Positions 1-9,058 of a stretch of DNA of 64,000 bases are shown here, piece by piece. The notes under the pieces were generated by a model. The model worked only from the letters and a program-made list of their open reading frames with translations. It was not told the origin of the DNA and did not search any database. This stretch comes from CAWIKY01 sp963836905 (lineage in GTDB: Bacteria > Pseudomonadota > Alphaproteobacteria > Caulobacterales > Hyphomonadaceae): NCBI GenBank assembly GCA_963836905.1, contig CAWIKY010000006.1:1364001-1428000 (forward strand), written 5' to 3'. Position numbers and translations under genes: made by a program. How positions within the stretch are numbered: position 1 is the first letter of the stretch; each line of letters opens with the position of its first letter.

Positions 1-1505
1 AGCACCCGGCCAGTATGAGGGTCGATCGCAAGCAAGGCACCCTCTACATCGGGCACCTGAAAGAGTTTTGCATTCCCGACGGGCTTGCGAACCGGTTCGG
101 CGTCCTGCGCCGGTTGGGCACGGTTGCCTTCCTTCTTCTGCGTCTCGCTCGTCACTTCTACTTCCGGCGAAGCAGCGGTCTCGCCTGTGACGGACGTGTC
201 GGCGGCTTCCCTGGTGATTGAGGCAAGAATGACGTCGCCGACTTTAAGGCCGCGCCTCTCATCTTTGCTGCGGTAGGTTTTTGATGCCCAGCTCAAGTCT
301 GCAGGCGCAAGCGGAACGGTCGATCCGTCAGTCAAAAGGAGGTTGGCAGTTTCGTTCTCGACCTCCAGCACGACGGCAGCTTCATTGGCACCGTAGCCGC
401 CCGGCAACTCGACGTCATTCAGGCGTTGAAGCAGACCCTCTCCGAGTTTCAGGTTCGTGACCGGTCCGCGATACCCATGGCGGCGGTCATAGGCTACCAA
501 CCCGTCCTGCAAGGCTGCCTGCGCGGCCAGTTGCAGTCTTGTATCGATAGTCGAACGGATTGAGAGCCCCTGCTGGTAGAGTGCCTCTTCGCCGAATCGG
601 CCTGCCAGATCCCGGCGCAATTCCTCAACGAAGTATGCCGATGCGGCAAACTCTTCGCCCTTCAAACGGGACCGGATTTCGAGCGGTTCAGCGATGGCCG
701 CGTCGGCAGTCGCACGGTCGATGTAACCGTTCGACTGCATCCGACGAAGCACCCAGTTTCGCCGGTCGACCGCTGCATCCGGCCGTACGTAGGGGTTAAC
801 CCGGCTCGGGGCTTTCGGCATGGCTGCAAGCAGCGCGGCTTCTGACAACGTGAGGTCAGGCAGCGACTTGTTGAAATAGTTCAGCGCTGCAGATGCGACC
901 CCATAGGAACTTCCGCCGAGATAAATCTCGTTCAGATAAAGCTCGAGGATCTTTTCCTTGCTGAAGGCACGCTCCATTCGACGCGCTACAACCGCTTCAC
1001 GGACCTTGCGCTCGATGTTCTGGTCGTTTGTCAGAAGCATGTTCTTGGCGACCTGCTGCGTAATCGTTGATGCGCCTTGCAGACCGCCGCCGCCTTGAAT
1101 CTTTGCCATGGCATTGCGAATAGCGGCGCGCATGATCCCGAAGTAATCCAGCCCGCCATGATCGAAGAACGTCTTGTCTTCAGCCGATACGAACGCTGCA
1201 ATCAGGTGCTCGGGCATGCCGTCATACGGCACGAAAATTCTGTTCTCTGAGGCAAACTCCGCAATCAGCTTGCCATCGCCGGCGTGGACACGGGTCGTTA
1301 TCTCCGGCTGATAACCGGCAAGCGCCTTCACATCCGGAAGGTCCCTCGTGACGGCCTGAACCCAAAGCCATAGAGCAGCAAGCATCAGGAAAGCGAGTAT
1401 GCCGAGAGCAATCGCGATGCGCCGCAACCATGTCCATGGCATGACGCGCGCAAACCCGCGCCAGTATTTTGCAAAAGGGGCCCAGTAACGGGTCATTGCC
1501 GACAT
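1..1505 (-). CDS. mrcA: Penicillin-binding protein 1A (partial, C-terminus off the window)
   Basis: Bifunctional class A PBP: polymerises lipid II and cross-links peptidoglycan in the periplasm. About 501 residues are visible, beginning MSAMTRYWAPF. One membrane anchor lies at about residues 28-52. The GT51 glycosyltransferase domain follows, with the catalytic Glu in SAEDKTFFDHGG (E109) and the GASTITQQVAKN motif near 145. The reading continues through the OB-like linker to AIDPHTGR, where the window ends, so the transpeptidase serine motif is not seen. An internal ATG three codons later is an alternative start. The gene follows the amidase by 53 nt on the same strand; amidase then PBP1A, divergent from rne, is a familiar alphaproteobacterial order, so co-transcription is likely. 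Confidence 0.95.
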   Translation of the reverse strand, partial: MSAMTRYWAPFAKYWRGFARVMPWTWLRRIAIALGILAFLMLAALWLWVQAVTRDLPDVKALAGYQPEITTRVHAGDGKLIAEFASENRIFVPYDGMPEHLIAAFVSAEDKTFFDHGGLDYFGIMRAAIRNAMAKIQGGGGLQGASTITQQVAKNMLLTNDQNIERKVREAVVARRMERAFSKEKILELYLNEIYLGGSSYGVASAALNYFNKSLPDLTLSEAALLAAMPKAPSRVNPYVRPDAAVDRRNWVLRRMQSNGYIDRATADAAIAEPLEIRSRLKGEEFAASAYFVEELRRDLAGRFGEEALYQQGLSIRSTIDTRLQLAAQAALQDGLVAYDRRHGYRGPVTNLKLGEGLLQRLNDVELPGGYGANEAAVVLEVENETANLLLTDGSTVPLAPADLSWASKTYRSKDERRGLKVGDVILASITREAADTSVTGETAASPEVEVTSETQKKEGNRAQPAQDAEPVRKPVGNAKLFQVPDVEGALLAIDPHTGRV

Positions 1506-1558
1506 GGGCTGCTCCAACGCGTAATATGATTTCTTACTGCCAACGATTCGTGCCGTTT

Positions 1559-2809
1559 TTATGGCGTTGGCGAGGATTGTGCCAGCCGCTTGAACTGCGG
1601 GCTGAATTCAGGGTCGCTGCGGAAATACAGGTCAATCGAGTTTGCGACAGCTTGCATTGTCCGTCGCAAGTCCTTTGGCGTGGTCAGTCGCAGTTCATCG
1701 GCAGGACTGGTCAGAAAGCCAACCTCGAGCAGAACAGCAGGCACGTCTGGCGCCAACAGGACGAAAAGATTGCCGCGGCGGTGCGAATTGCGCAGCACGG
1801 GACCGACGCTTGCCAGTTCCGGCACCAGAAATTCAGCGAACGCATCTGATCTGGAAACAGTTTCCCGCTTGATCAGGTCTTCAAAGATATCATTGAGTTC
1901 AGGCGGCTGGGCATCGACCTCGATTGGAATGATCCACCCTTCTTCTTCCTGAACTTTTGCCACACGCTCATCGCTTTCACTCGCTAGCGTGTAGACGGAC
2001 GCGCCCGATACGGATGCGTTTCCCGCCGCATCGGCATGGATCGAGATGAAGAGATCCGCGCCAGAGGACCGAGCGATCTCGATACGCCGCTCGTGCGCAA
2101 TAAAACGGTCTGCATCGCGGGTCAGAACCACGTCATAACGGTCGATCAACAAAGCCTTGAGAGTCGTCGCAGCGTTGAGATTGACATCTTTCTCGAACGT
2201 CCCCGCCGAACCGATTGCTCCAGGATCCCTGCCTCCGTGACCAGGATCGATGACCACTACGGGACGGCGCGGGATCGCTTCGTTGTTGTCTGATACCGAA
2301 GTCGCAGGTGCGCTGGAAACGATCTGTGTGGTTGAAGCAGATGCTTTACGCAGCGCTGCGAAGGTTTCCTCATCTGCATTTCGGAAATCTATGACAATCC
2401 GGTAGGTCGCATCCGGCTCGTCCGGCTCCAGCGTAAAAGAACTGAACAGTTCGACTGGCCGGTTGAGGTCGAGAACGAGCCGGGATGTGGTCGCTGAGTT
2501 TTGTGCATAGCGAAACTGGTCAATCGCGCCTGCTCCATCGCCGCGCATGGCGCCCGTCTCGTCACGTGGCAATGACCAGATGAGCAAATCGAAGTCTAGA
2601 ACATAGCGCAAGCCCGGCTCTGACAGCGTAAATTGCGAATAATCCAGCGCGTGAGAGGAGCTGATGACAAGCCGCGTGGTGTCATCGCGCGCGCCTATTT
2701 CGATCCGGCTGATCTGCGGCTTTTCACCTTCGCTGGTCGCGGAACTACGCATGAACGGCAGAAAAAATACCGGAACTGCGAGCAGGAAGACGAGATAGCG
2801 AAAGTTCAT
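1559..2809 (-). CDS. amiC: N-acetylmuramoyl-L-alanine amidase with AMIN domain (AmiC-like)
   Basis: Periplasmic zinc amidase that cleaves the bond between MurNAc and L-Ala, normally during septum splitting. 416 residues. A signal peptide or anchor occupies residues 1-25. An AMIN peptidoglycan-targeting domain covers about 33-135 and an Amidase_3 domain about 185-400. Zinc-ligand motifs are visible: VIDPGHGGRDPG (His), FEKDVNL (Glu) and ISIHADA (His), plus the late catalytic Glu in LLEVGFLTS. The acidic stretch before DAFAEFLVPEL fits the autoinhibitory helix of EnvC/NlpD-regulated amidases, but that is inference. It is the first gene of the minus-strand operon with PBP1A and is divergent from rne. 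The symbol is by similarity of architecture. Confidence 0.93.
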   Translation of the reverse strand: MNFRYLVFLLAVPVFFLPFMRSSATSEGEKPQISRIEIGARDDTTRLVISSSHALDYSQFTLSEPGLRYVLDFDLLIWSLPRDETGAMRGDGAGAIDQFRYAQNSATTSRLVLDLNRPVELFSSFTLEPDEPDATYRIVIDFRNADEETFAALRKASASTTQIVSSAPATSVSDNNEAIPRRPVVVIDPGHGGRDPGAIGSAGTFEKDVNLNAATTLKALLIDRYDVVLTRDADRFIAHERRIEIARSSGADLFISIHADAAGNASVSGASVYTLASESDERVAKVQEEEGWIIPIEVDAQPPELNDIFEDLIKRETVSRSDAFAEFLVPELASVGPVLRNSHRRGNLFVLLAPDVPAVLLEVGFLTSPADELRLTTPKDLRRTMQAVANSIDLYFRSDPEFSPQFKRLAQSSPTP

Positions 2810-3199
2810 TCCTGGTCCCAGCGTGGTGTTCGGTTGCAGGTCAAATGCAAAATAGCCGACCTTGCATTAACGCGGGATTTACCGCGATCCAACGGGCAGA
2901 TGGTCCGTTGCTCGTGCCAATAAGTCTGCTTTATCTTTCTACGCATTCGTGCAAACTAGGCGTTCCGGACTGGATTCGATCCTGTTTCCCCGTTTGCTTT
3001 CTGATAGCAGCGGTTCTTGCAGGAACACCGAACATGTGGAGAAGTCGCCGCAAGGCTCGCGCTTACACGATGACAGCAACTTTGAACAATACCTGCCGTC
3101 GCGCGCCCACTCCGGAAACCGTCAGAACACTCAGCGCCCCATGCCAGACTGCACCTCGTTGCATTGTCGCTCGGGCGCGCGTCAACAGGATCGTAATTC
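2810..3199. other. Divergent intergenic region and long rne leader
   Basis: 390 nt between the divergent amidase and rne genes with no credible ORF. It holds a possible rne promoter (2908-2936) and a short hairpin, cgcgg-gattta-ccgcg, at 2871-2886. If that promoter is right, rne mRNA carries a leader of roughly 255 nt. RNase E genes of enterobacteria have long leaders through which the enzyme represses its own mRNA. Whether this one does is unknown; I do not recognise an Rfam-type element here. Confidence 0.6.
2908..2936 (+). promoter_or_regulatory. Possible sigma70-type promoter for rne
   Basis: TTGCTC at 2908-2913, a 17-nt spacer, then TTATCT at 2931-2936. The spacing is ideal but both hexamers are weak matches. 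It is about 264 nt upstream of the rne start codon. Confidence 0.3.
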
Positions 3200-5782
3200 A
3201 TGACAAAGAAAATGCTGATCGATGCCGTCCACCCGGAAGAAACCCGGGTCGCGGTCGTCGACAAGGGACAACTGGAAGACTTTGATTTTGAGAGCTCCAA
3301 GAAGCGTCAGCTTCGAGGGAATATTTATCTCGCAAAGATAACCCGCGTCGAACCCTCGCTTCAGGCGGCGTTCGTCGAGTTTGGCGGAAACCGTCACGGG
3401 TTTCTGGCTTTCAGTGAAATCCATCCGGATTATTATCAGCTCCCCCAGGAGGATCGAGAAGCGCTTTTAGCGGAAGCGTCCGCGCACACCGATGACGACG
3501 ACGATATCGCTGACGACGACGACGAAAACGGTCACGACGATAATGAGGAGCGCGGATCCAGCCGCAATACCAGCCATCGTCGCTACAAGATCCAAGAGGT
3601 CGTACGTCGGCGCCAGATCATGCTGGTGCAGGTCGTCAAGGAAGAGCGCGGCAACAAGGGCGCTGCGCTGACGACCTATCTGTCGCTTGCAGGCCGCTAT
3701 TGCGTGCTTATGCCGAATACGCCGCGCGGGGGCGGTATCTCCCGCAAGATCACCAACGCCACCGACAGGAAGCGTCTGAAGGAAATTACAGGTGAGCTCG
3801 AAGTGCCGGAAGGCATGGGGCTAATCGTTCGGACCGCTGGCGCGAAACGTACCAAAACCGAACTGAAGCGAGACTTCGAGTACCTGATCAAGCTATGGAC
3901 AAAGATCAGGGACCTGACGCTTGGCTCTGTGGCGCCCTGCCTGATCAATGAAGAGGCCGGGCTGGTTCACCGCGCGCTGCGTGATCTTTACGACAAGGAT
4001 ATTGAGCAGGTTCTCGTCCACGGCGAGGCTGCCTACCGCGAAGCCAAGGACCTCGCAAAACTGCTGATGCCAAGTCAGGCGCGGCGCGTGCAGCAGCACA
4101 AGTCTTCCGTGCCACTCTTCGTCGACCACAAGGTCGAGCGTCATCTGGAACTCGATCTTCAGCCCTATCGTTCAGCTGAAGTCCGGGGCTATCTTGTCAT
4201 TCACCAGACTGAAGCACTGGTTGCTATCGATGTGAACTCCGGCAAGGCCACGCGTGAACGTAATATTGAGCAGACGGCACTCAAGACGAATCTGGAGGCT
4301 GCCGAAGAAGCCTGCAGACAGATGCGTCTACGTGATCTGGCCGGACTGATCGTTATCGATTTCATCGATATGGACGAAGGCAAGAATAACCGCGCCGTCG
4401 AACGTGTGATGAAGGATTGTCTCAAGTTCGATCGTGCGCGCGTCCAGAACAACAAGATCAGTATGTTCGGGTTGATGGAAATATCTCGGCAGCGACGCCG
4501 CGCCGGCGTCCTCGACGCCAGTTCCGAGCCTTGTGACAGCTGCATGGGAACCGGGCGTGTCCGCTCACCTGATTCTGCCGCGTTGCAACTGCTTCGCGCG
4601 ATCGAAGCACGCGCAACCGACGTCGATGAAGGCATCTTGATTGCAGAAGCGCCGACGGATGTTGCGGTATTCCTGCTGAACGAAAAACGGGCCGCGCTCT
4701 CCGGCATCGAGATGAACCGCGGCATCCTGGTTCAGATTGTTGCCGATCATACCATGAAGCGGGGCGACTATCAGATAAGCGTCGAACGCGATGCCAGTGA
4801 ACTCACGACGCGCCAGCCTGAAACCTTCCCGTCCGGTAGCTCCAGGCCGTCGTATGACGAGCCCGAGGAGGAAGAAGCCTACGAAGACGAGGATGAGCCC
4901 GAAGAGGCAGCGCAGGAAGATACCCGCGAAGATCATTCCGGGCCTTCCGACGATCAGGATGGATCAGCTCGCAAAGGTCGTCGCCGGCGTCGCCGCGGCG
5001 GGTCACGCTCTTCCTCCGAAGATACCCTCTCCGAACTTGACGATCCGCAAGCAGAAAGCGGCTCTGGAGACCGCACTTCGCAATCGGATAGCGATGAAAG
5101 CGGCGATGACGACAGTGAAGACGGAAATCGCAGACGCAAACGTCGCGGCCGTCGCGGCGGTCGACGTCGCAGAGGCCGGGATGACGGCGCTCGCGGCGTC
5201 GTGGAGATTGCCGATCAGGCCGAAACGCTTGATGGCGGCGCTGTTCTGGATGCAGCGTCATTGTCAGCGGAGGAGCTGATCTCGGAAGGTCTCGATGACC
5301 TCAAGGCTGTGGTAAAGGCGTTCCACGCCGAACGCGACGCTGACAAAAAGCTGGCCGCCGACAAGGCGGAGAAAGATCAGAAAGAACAGGCTGACAAGGA
5401 CGCCGCAGAGGGAGCTGAAAACGCAAAAGGCGAAACCGTGGCGGACTCTCCACAGAGTGCGGAATCTACTGTCTCCGAACCCAGGGACGTGAAGGAAGAG
5501 CCTTCCACGTCCAGGCCGATGCCTGATGAAAACCCGGCCGACGAAGCTGTTCCGGTTACTGCTTCGGAGCCTGTCGAAAAGGCTCCGAGAAAGCGTTCCA
5601 GAAAAGCGCCAGCGCCCGCCGCGGAAACTAAGCCGGATGCCGCAGTTGCTGAACAAGCACCTGAAGAGCCTGCAGCTGCTGCGCAGGAGACACCCGCCGA
5701 GGCTGAGCCGATCGAACTGCCCCAGACAGAGAAGCCGAAGACCCGGCGCGGTGGATGGTGGCAAAGAGGAAAGTCTTCCTGA
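3200..5782 (+). CDS. rne: Ribonuclease E
   Basis: Essential endoribonuclease of mRNA decay and rRNA/tRNA processing, and scaffold of the degradosome at the inner membrane. 860 residues. The S1 domain lies at about 37-175 and is interrupted near residues 95-125 by a very acidic insert (runs of Asp), as in other alphaproteobacterial RNase E proteins. The catalytic core follows, with the magnesium-binding aspartates in AIDVNSGK (about 341) and VIDFIDMD (about 385). The zinc-link CDSCMGTG sits near 445. After about residue 530 the protein becomes disordered, with alternating Glu/Asp-rich and Arg-rich blocks, the expected RNA- and partner-binding tail. It ends in RRGGWWQRGK, a tail typical of alphaproteobacterial RNase E. 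No obvious terminator follows. Confidence 0.97.
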   Translation: MTKKMLIDAVHPEETRVAVVDKGQLEDFDFESSKKRQLRGNIYLAKITRVEPSLQAAFVEFGGNRHGFLAFSEIHPDYYQLPQEDREALLAEASAHTDDDDDIADDDDENGHDDNEERGSSRNTSHRRYKIQEVVRRRQIMLVQVVKEERGNKGAALTTYLSLAGRYCVLMPNTPRGGGISRKITNATDRKRLKEITGELEVPEGMGLIVRTAGAKRTKTELKRDFEYLIKLWTKIRDLTLGSVAPCLINEEAGLVHRALRDLYDKDIEQVLVHGEAAYREAKDLAKLLMPSQARRVQQHKSSVPLFVDHKVERHLELDLQPYRSAEVRGYLVIHQTEALVAIDVNSGKATRERNIEQTALKTNLEAAEEACRQMRLRDLAGLIVIDFIDMDEGKNNRAVERVMKDCLKFDRARVQNNKISMFGLMEISRQRRRAGVLDASSEPCDSCMGTGRVRSPDSAALQLLRAIEARATDVDEGILIAEAPTDVAVFLLNEKRAALSGIEMNRGILVQIVADHTMKRGDYQISVERDASELTTRQPETFPSGSSRPSYDEPEEEEAYEDEDEPEEAAQEDTREDHSGPSDDQDGSARKGRRRRRRGGSRSSSEDTLSELDDPQAESGSGDRTSQSDSDESGDDDSEDGNRRRKRRGRRGGRRRRGRDDGARGVVEIADQAETLDGGAVLDAASLSAEELISEGLDDLKAVVKAFHAERDADKKLAADKAEKDQKEQADKDAAEGAENAKGETVADSPQSAESTVSEPRDVKEEPSTSRPMPDENPADEAVPVTASEPVEKAPRKRSRKAPAPAAETKPDAAVAEQAPEEPAAAAQETPAEAEPIELPQTEKPKTRRGGWWQRGKSS

Positions 5783-5872
5783 CCTCCTTGTAACGATCAA
5801 GACTGACATCCTGTCTCGCCAAGAACGACAGCAAATGCTTTAGTCTTGGCGGGGCACGTCAGGAGAGGCTGC

Positions 5873-7222
5873 ATGGACCTTTACCGAACAGCAAAGCATC
5901 TGGCGCTCGCGTTTGCGCTCATTCTATCCACGCCAACGGTATGGGCACAAAGCCTGATCCGGGACGCCGAGATCGAGCATACCTTGCGAGCGTTCACGGA
6001 CCCGATCCTCGTCGCTGCCGGGTTGGAGCCTCGCGATGTTGAAATGTATATTATCAGCGACCCGTCGCTGAACGCATTCGTCGCGAACGGACAAAAGATC
6101 CATCTCCACACGGGCTTGATCATTGCCTCGGAAACACCGGGCCAACTCAAGGGCGTGATTGCACACGAGACCGGACACATTGCGGGCGGTCATGGTGCGC
6201 GGCGCGTGGAAGCGGCCAGACTGGCGTCCCGCCCGGCTCTTGTCTCCATCGGGTTGGGCATCATTGCAATTGCGGCCGGCGCGCCGGATGCCGGAGCCGC
6301 ACTCATAGCAAGCTCACAACAGTTTGCCGCTCTCAACTTCTTCACGTTCACGCGCGTGCAGGAGGCGTCCGCCGATCAGGCCGCTATCGACTATCTGGAA
6401 GAAACGGGACAATCGCCTGCCGGACTCGTCGAGTTCTTCGAGAACTTTCGCTATCAGGAAGTTCTGTCGGAAGCACGGCGCTATCCTTACTTTCGCACTC
6501 ATCCTCTCGCCTCTGACCGGATCCAGTCGCTTCGCCAACGTGCTGAGAAGACCGGTCTGATGCAGGTCGCCGAGTCTCCCGAAGATATCGAGCGAATGGA
6601 CATGATGCGCGCCAAGCTCATCGGATTTCTGCAACCCTCCGCGAGGGTATATCAGCGTTATCCATCTGATGATCTGTCCCGTCCCGCGCGATATGCACGT
6701 GCGATAGCGGCCTACAGGTCCGTAGATGTGAGCACGGCCTTGCAGGAGACCGGCGCGCTGATCGCTGAGGAGCCTGAAAACCCCTACTTTCACGAGTTAT
6801 TGGGCCAGATACTTTTCGAAAACGGCCGAACAGAAGAATCAGTCGCGCCAAATGAGCGCGCACTTGAACTCGCGCCTGACGAGCCGCTTCTGAAGGTCAA
6901 TCTTGCGAGATCGCTGGTTGCCCGTGCCGAAGAAACTGACCTGATCCGGGCCGAAGATCTCCTGCGCGACGCTTTGGTATTCGACCAAGAAAATGCCTTT
7001 GCCTGGCATCAGCTTTCAATCGCCCTCGAGCGCCAGGGACGGCGCTCTGAAGCCGAGCTGGCCACTGCCGAGCAGGCTTATTATCTTGGAAACTATGAGC
7101 GTGCATTCCAGTTCGCGCGGCGCGCCACAGAAGGCCTGTCTCCCGATACACCACCAGCGCTGCGTGCCGCCGATATCGCAAAAGTGACAGCCGTCCAGTT
7201 GCAATATGATCGCCGGGGCTGA
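5873..7222 (+). CDS. M48 family periplasmic metalloprotease with TPR repeats (BepA/YfgC-like)
   Basis: Zinc metalloprotease, by family a periplasmic quality-control protease and chaperone for outer-membrane proteins. The start is placed at the ATG at 5873 (449 aa) because AGGAGAGG lies 4 nt upstream; a TTG 27 nt earlier is open but unlikely. Signal peptide residues 1-26 end in VWAQ. The HExxH site is HETGH at 98-102, and the downstream Glu ligand is in VQEASADQAAIDY. The C-terminal half, from about 280, is made of TPR-like helical repeats (ELLGQILFENGRTEES, AFAWHQLSIALERQGR). It lies between rne and a DsbA-like protein, a common order in related bacteria. Confidence 0.93.
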   Translation: MDLYRTAKHLALAFALILSTPTVWAQSLIRDAEIEHTLRAFTDPILVAAGLEPRDVEMYIISDPSLNAFVANGQKIHLHTGLIIASETPGQLKGVIAHETGHIAGGHGARRVEAARLASRPALVSIGLGIIAIAAGAPDAGAALIASSQQFAALNFFTFTRVQEASADQAAIDYLEETGQSPAGLVEFFENFRYQEVLSEARRYPYFRTHPLASDRIQSLRQRAEKTGLMQVAESPEDIERMDMMRAKLIGFLQPSARVYQRYPSDDLSRPARYARAIAAYRSVDVSTALQETGALIAEEPENPYFHELLGQILFENGRTEESVAPNERALELAPDEPLLKVNLARSLVARAEETDLIRAEDLLRDALVFDQENAFAWHQLSIALERQGRRSEAELATAEQAYYLGNYERAFQFARRATEGLSPDTPPALRAADIAKVTAVQLQYDRRG

Positions 7223-7260
7223 TAGGCAGCGCAAACTATCTTCAACACGGATATTCGTAC

Positions 7261-8004
7261 ATGCCTCGCAGACTTCTTCTGTCAGCTTCAGCACTTTGTG
7301 TGTTTGCTATTCCAGCCTGTGCACAATCCGGCACTGACGCAAAACCAGTCAGTGAGAGCGCTAAAGTCGCGGCTACTGTCGAAACGGCCTCACGCGACCA
7401 GATCGAAGCCGTAGTTCGCGAGTACATTCTCGAAAATCCAGAGATCGTGTCCGATGCACTGGACATACTGCTTGAGCGTCAGAAACTTGAGGCCAGCCGC
7501 AAGCTTGCCAACGATCCCCGCGATTTCTCGATTGGTCCGAAAGATGCGCGGGTAACAGTTGTCGAGTTTTTCGACTATCGCTGCGGGTTCTGCAAGGCGA
7601 GCCTCGACTACGTTCTGGCGTTGCAGGAAGAGCATGGCGACGATGTTCGCATTGTCTTCAAGGAGTTTCCGATCCTGAGCGCCGAGTCACGCGAAGCCGC
7701 CTATGCTGCGCTTGCCGCACAAAAGCAGGGCAAGTATCTGGAAATGCATACGGCCCTGATGAAGTCCAAGACGTCACTCTCTGATGAGGACATCGACAGG
7801 ATCGCCAAGTCTGCAGGCGTTAATGTCGAACGAATGCGCAAGGACATGAAGTCCGACGAAGTGATCAAGCATCTGTCCGACGTTCGCGTCCAGGCGGGTT
7901 CAAACGGCGCCGAAGCCACGCCAACATTTTATATCAACGGCGAACAGGTCAGCGGCTTCGACAAGCCGAAGATCGAGGCGCTTCTCGAAGAAAAACTCGG
8001 CTGA
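7261..8004 (+). CDS. DsbA family thiol:disulfide oxidoreductase
   Basis: Secreted thioredoxin-fold protein expected to form or shuffle disulfides in periplasmic proteins. 247 residues. The N-terminus has a hydrophobic signal ending FAIPACAQ; the Cys at 20 could be a lipidation site, although the Pro in the box makes this uncertain. An N-terminal helical region (50-85) resembles the dimerisation stalk of ScsC/DsbG-like proteins. The active site is CGFC at 108-111, and the cis-Pro loop is ATPTFYING. It follows the M48 protease by 38 nt in the same direction and probably shares its transcript. Confidence 0.93.
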   Translation: MPRRLLLSASALCVFAIPACAQSGTDAKPVSESAKVAATVETASRDQIEAVVREYILENPEIVSDALDILLERQKLEASRKLANDPRDFSIGPKDARVTVVEFFDYRCGFCKASLDYVLALQEEHGDDVRIVFKEFPILSAESREAAYAALAAQKQGKYLEMHTALMKSKTSLSDEDIDRIAKSAGVNVERMRKDMKSDEVIKHLSDVRVQAGSNGAEATPTFYINGEQVSGFDKPKIEALLEEKLG

Positions 8005-8015
8005 GTTCAAAACCG

Positions 8016-8438
8016 TCAATCATTCGATTTCAGAAGGAAATGGGCATGGAGCGCTGCCACCGGTTTGGCGCGTTCTTTCTGCCATGCTTCTGCGCGAACG
8101 TTTGCGATGCGCCGTCCCTGCTTGGTCACGATGGCTCTCGCATACAGCGCCTCCGCGGCGCCTGAGCGCAGATAGTCTATGGTCAGATCAATCGTTTTAG
8201 GGGGGCGCTCGACGGGGCTTAAAAGATAAAGCTGTGCCATAGCGGTCAATTCGAGGAATGCCCCGATGGCCCCGCCATGTAAAGCTTGGATCGACTTGTT
8301 CCCGATCAGTTGACTGGTAAAGGGCAATGTCGCCGTCATCTCGTCGCCTAGCACCGTGCATTGCATGCCGATAAAACGCGCGAACGGTATCCGGTCCATC
8401 CATTCGTGCAGCGATTGTGCCCGGGCTGTTTCGCTCAT
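8016..8438 (-). CDS. PaaI-type hotdog-fold thioesterase
   Basis: 140-residue single hotdog-domain protein, expected to hydrolyse small aryl- or acyl-CoA thioesters in the cytoplasm. The characteristic stretch ALHGGAIGAFLELTAM lies over the central hotdog helix, with a Glu in the usual catalytic position; strands KTIDLTIDYLRSG and GRRIANVRAEAW follow. The start overlaps the stop of the upstream thioesterase by 4 nt, so the two are translationally coupled and could act together or have split substrates. The substrate is not evident. Confidence 0.88.
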   Translation of the reverse strand: MSETARAQSLHEWMDRIPFARFIGMQCTVLGDEMTATLPFTSQLIGNKSIQALHGGAIGAFLELTAMAQLYLLSPVERPPKTIDLTIDYLRSGAAEALYARAIVTKQGRRIANVRAEAWQKERAKPVAALHAHFLLKSND

Positions 8439-8941
8439 TGGTCAGGCTTTCCAGAAGCAGGAGCAAGCGTCGACAGATCGGTCAACGCAAAAGCTGCAGA
8501 GGCCGAGGCTACCAGCTTGTCCTTGGTTTCGTGATAGGCAAAGGCGCGCACAAATGCCACGGCCCGCGTAACGTGATAGCACTCGGCCTCGCCGATGAGA
8601 TCGCGTCCCTTTTCGGCTGCACGCATGTAATCGATCCGCAGATCGAGGGTCGCCGTAGATTTGAGCTCACTCAACGCTGATATAACTGCCACGCCGGAAA
8701 TATTGTCCAGGAGCGCGGTCACCACGCCGCCATGAATGACACCGGACTCCGTATCGCCCACGAGTTCCTCGCGCCAGGGCGCCGTTGCAAGTGCCCTGCT
8801 CCTTTCCAGGTGCGTCAGCTTAAATCCAAGCGCCTGCGCATATGGAACGCTGTTAATGATCCGCGGCGCATACTCCCGAACCAGCTCAAAGAAGGCCTCA
8901 TCTTCGCTTGGTTCCGGCTTGGAGGTGCGATGTTCAGTCAT
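8435..8941 (-). CDS. PaaI-type hotdog-fold thioesterase
   Basis: 168-residue hotdog thioesterase, first of a tandem pair. Key region: GVIHGGVVTALLDNISGVAV, with the HGG turn and a catalytic Asp, followed by ATLDLRIDYMRAAEKGRDLIGEA. The hydrophilic N-terminal 30 residues may be poorly ordered. It is divergent from the flavin monooxygenase at 9059, with inverted repeats in the shared spacer. The tandem copy downstream differs substantially in sequence, so this is not a recent duplication. Confidence 0.88.
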   Translation of the reverse strand: MTEHRTSKPEPSEDEAFFELVREYAPRIINSVPYAQALGFKLTHLERSRALATAPWREELVGDTESGVIHGGVVTALLDNISGVAVISALSELKSTATLDLRIDYMRAAEKGRDLIGEAECYHVTRAVAFVRAFAYHETKDKLVASASAAFALTDLSTLAPASGKPDQ

Positions 8942-8987
8942 GAGGTTAAATAGCCTTCTTGCAAACGGGCGGGCAGAAACTGGACGT

Positions 8988-9040
8988 TGACGTGCACGTC
9001 ACCTTTGCTAGCTTCAGATTGACAGACGCGGTCTACCGCG
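8988..9040. promoter_or_regulatory. Operator-like inverted repeats and -35 box upstream of the monooxygenase
   Basis: In the divergent spacer, TGACGTGCACGTCA at 8988-9001 is a perfect 14-bp palindrome. A second inverted repeat, cgcggt-ct-accgcg, lies at 9027-9040. A consensus -35 box TTGACA at 9019-9024 stands between them, but no good -10 box follows at 16-18 nt. The arrangement suits regulator binding that controls the monooxygenase, the thioesterases or both. No regulator gene is adjacent, so the binding protein is unknown. Confidence 0.4.
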
Positions 9041-9058
9041 CATTCGGGAGATAAAGAC

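Noticed and set aside
3479..3570. Asp-codon-rich (gacgacgac) stretch considered as a simple-sequence repeat
   Set aside because: It is in frame and encodes the acidic S1 insert of RNase E, known in alphaproteobacteria.
4201..4936. Long minus-strand open frames inside rne, and similar frames inside other genes
   Set aside because: Shadows of GC-rich coding sequence: no ribosome-binding site, no family resemblance, opposite to strongly conserved genes.
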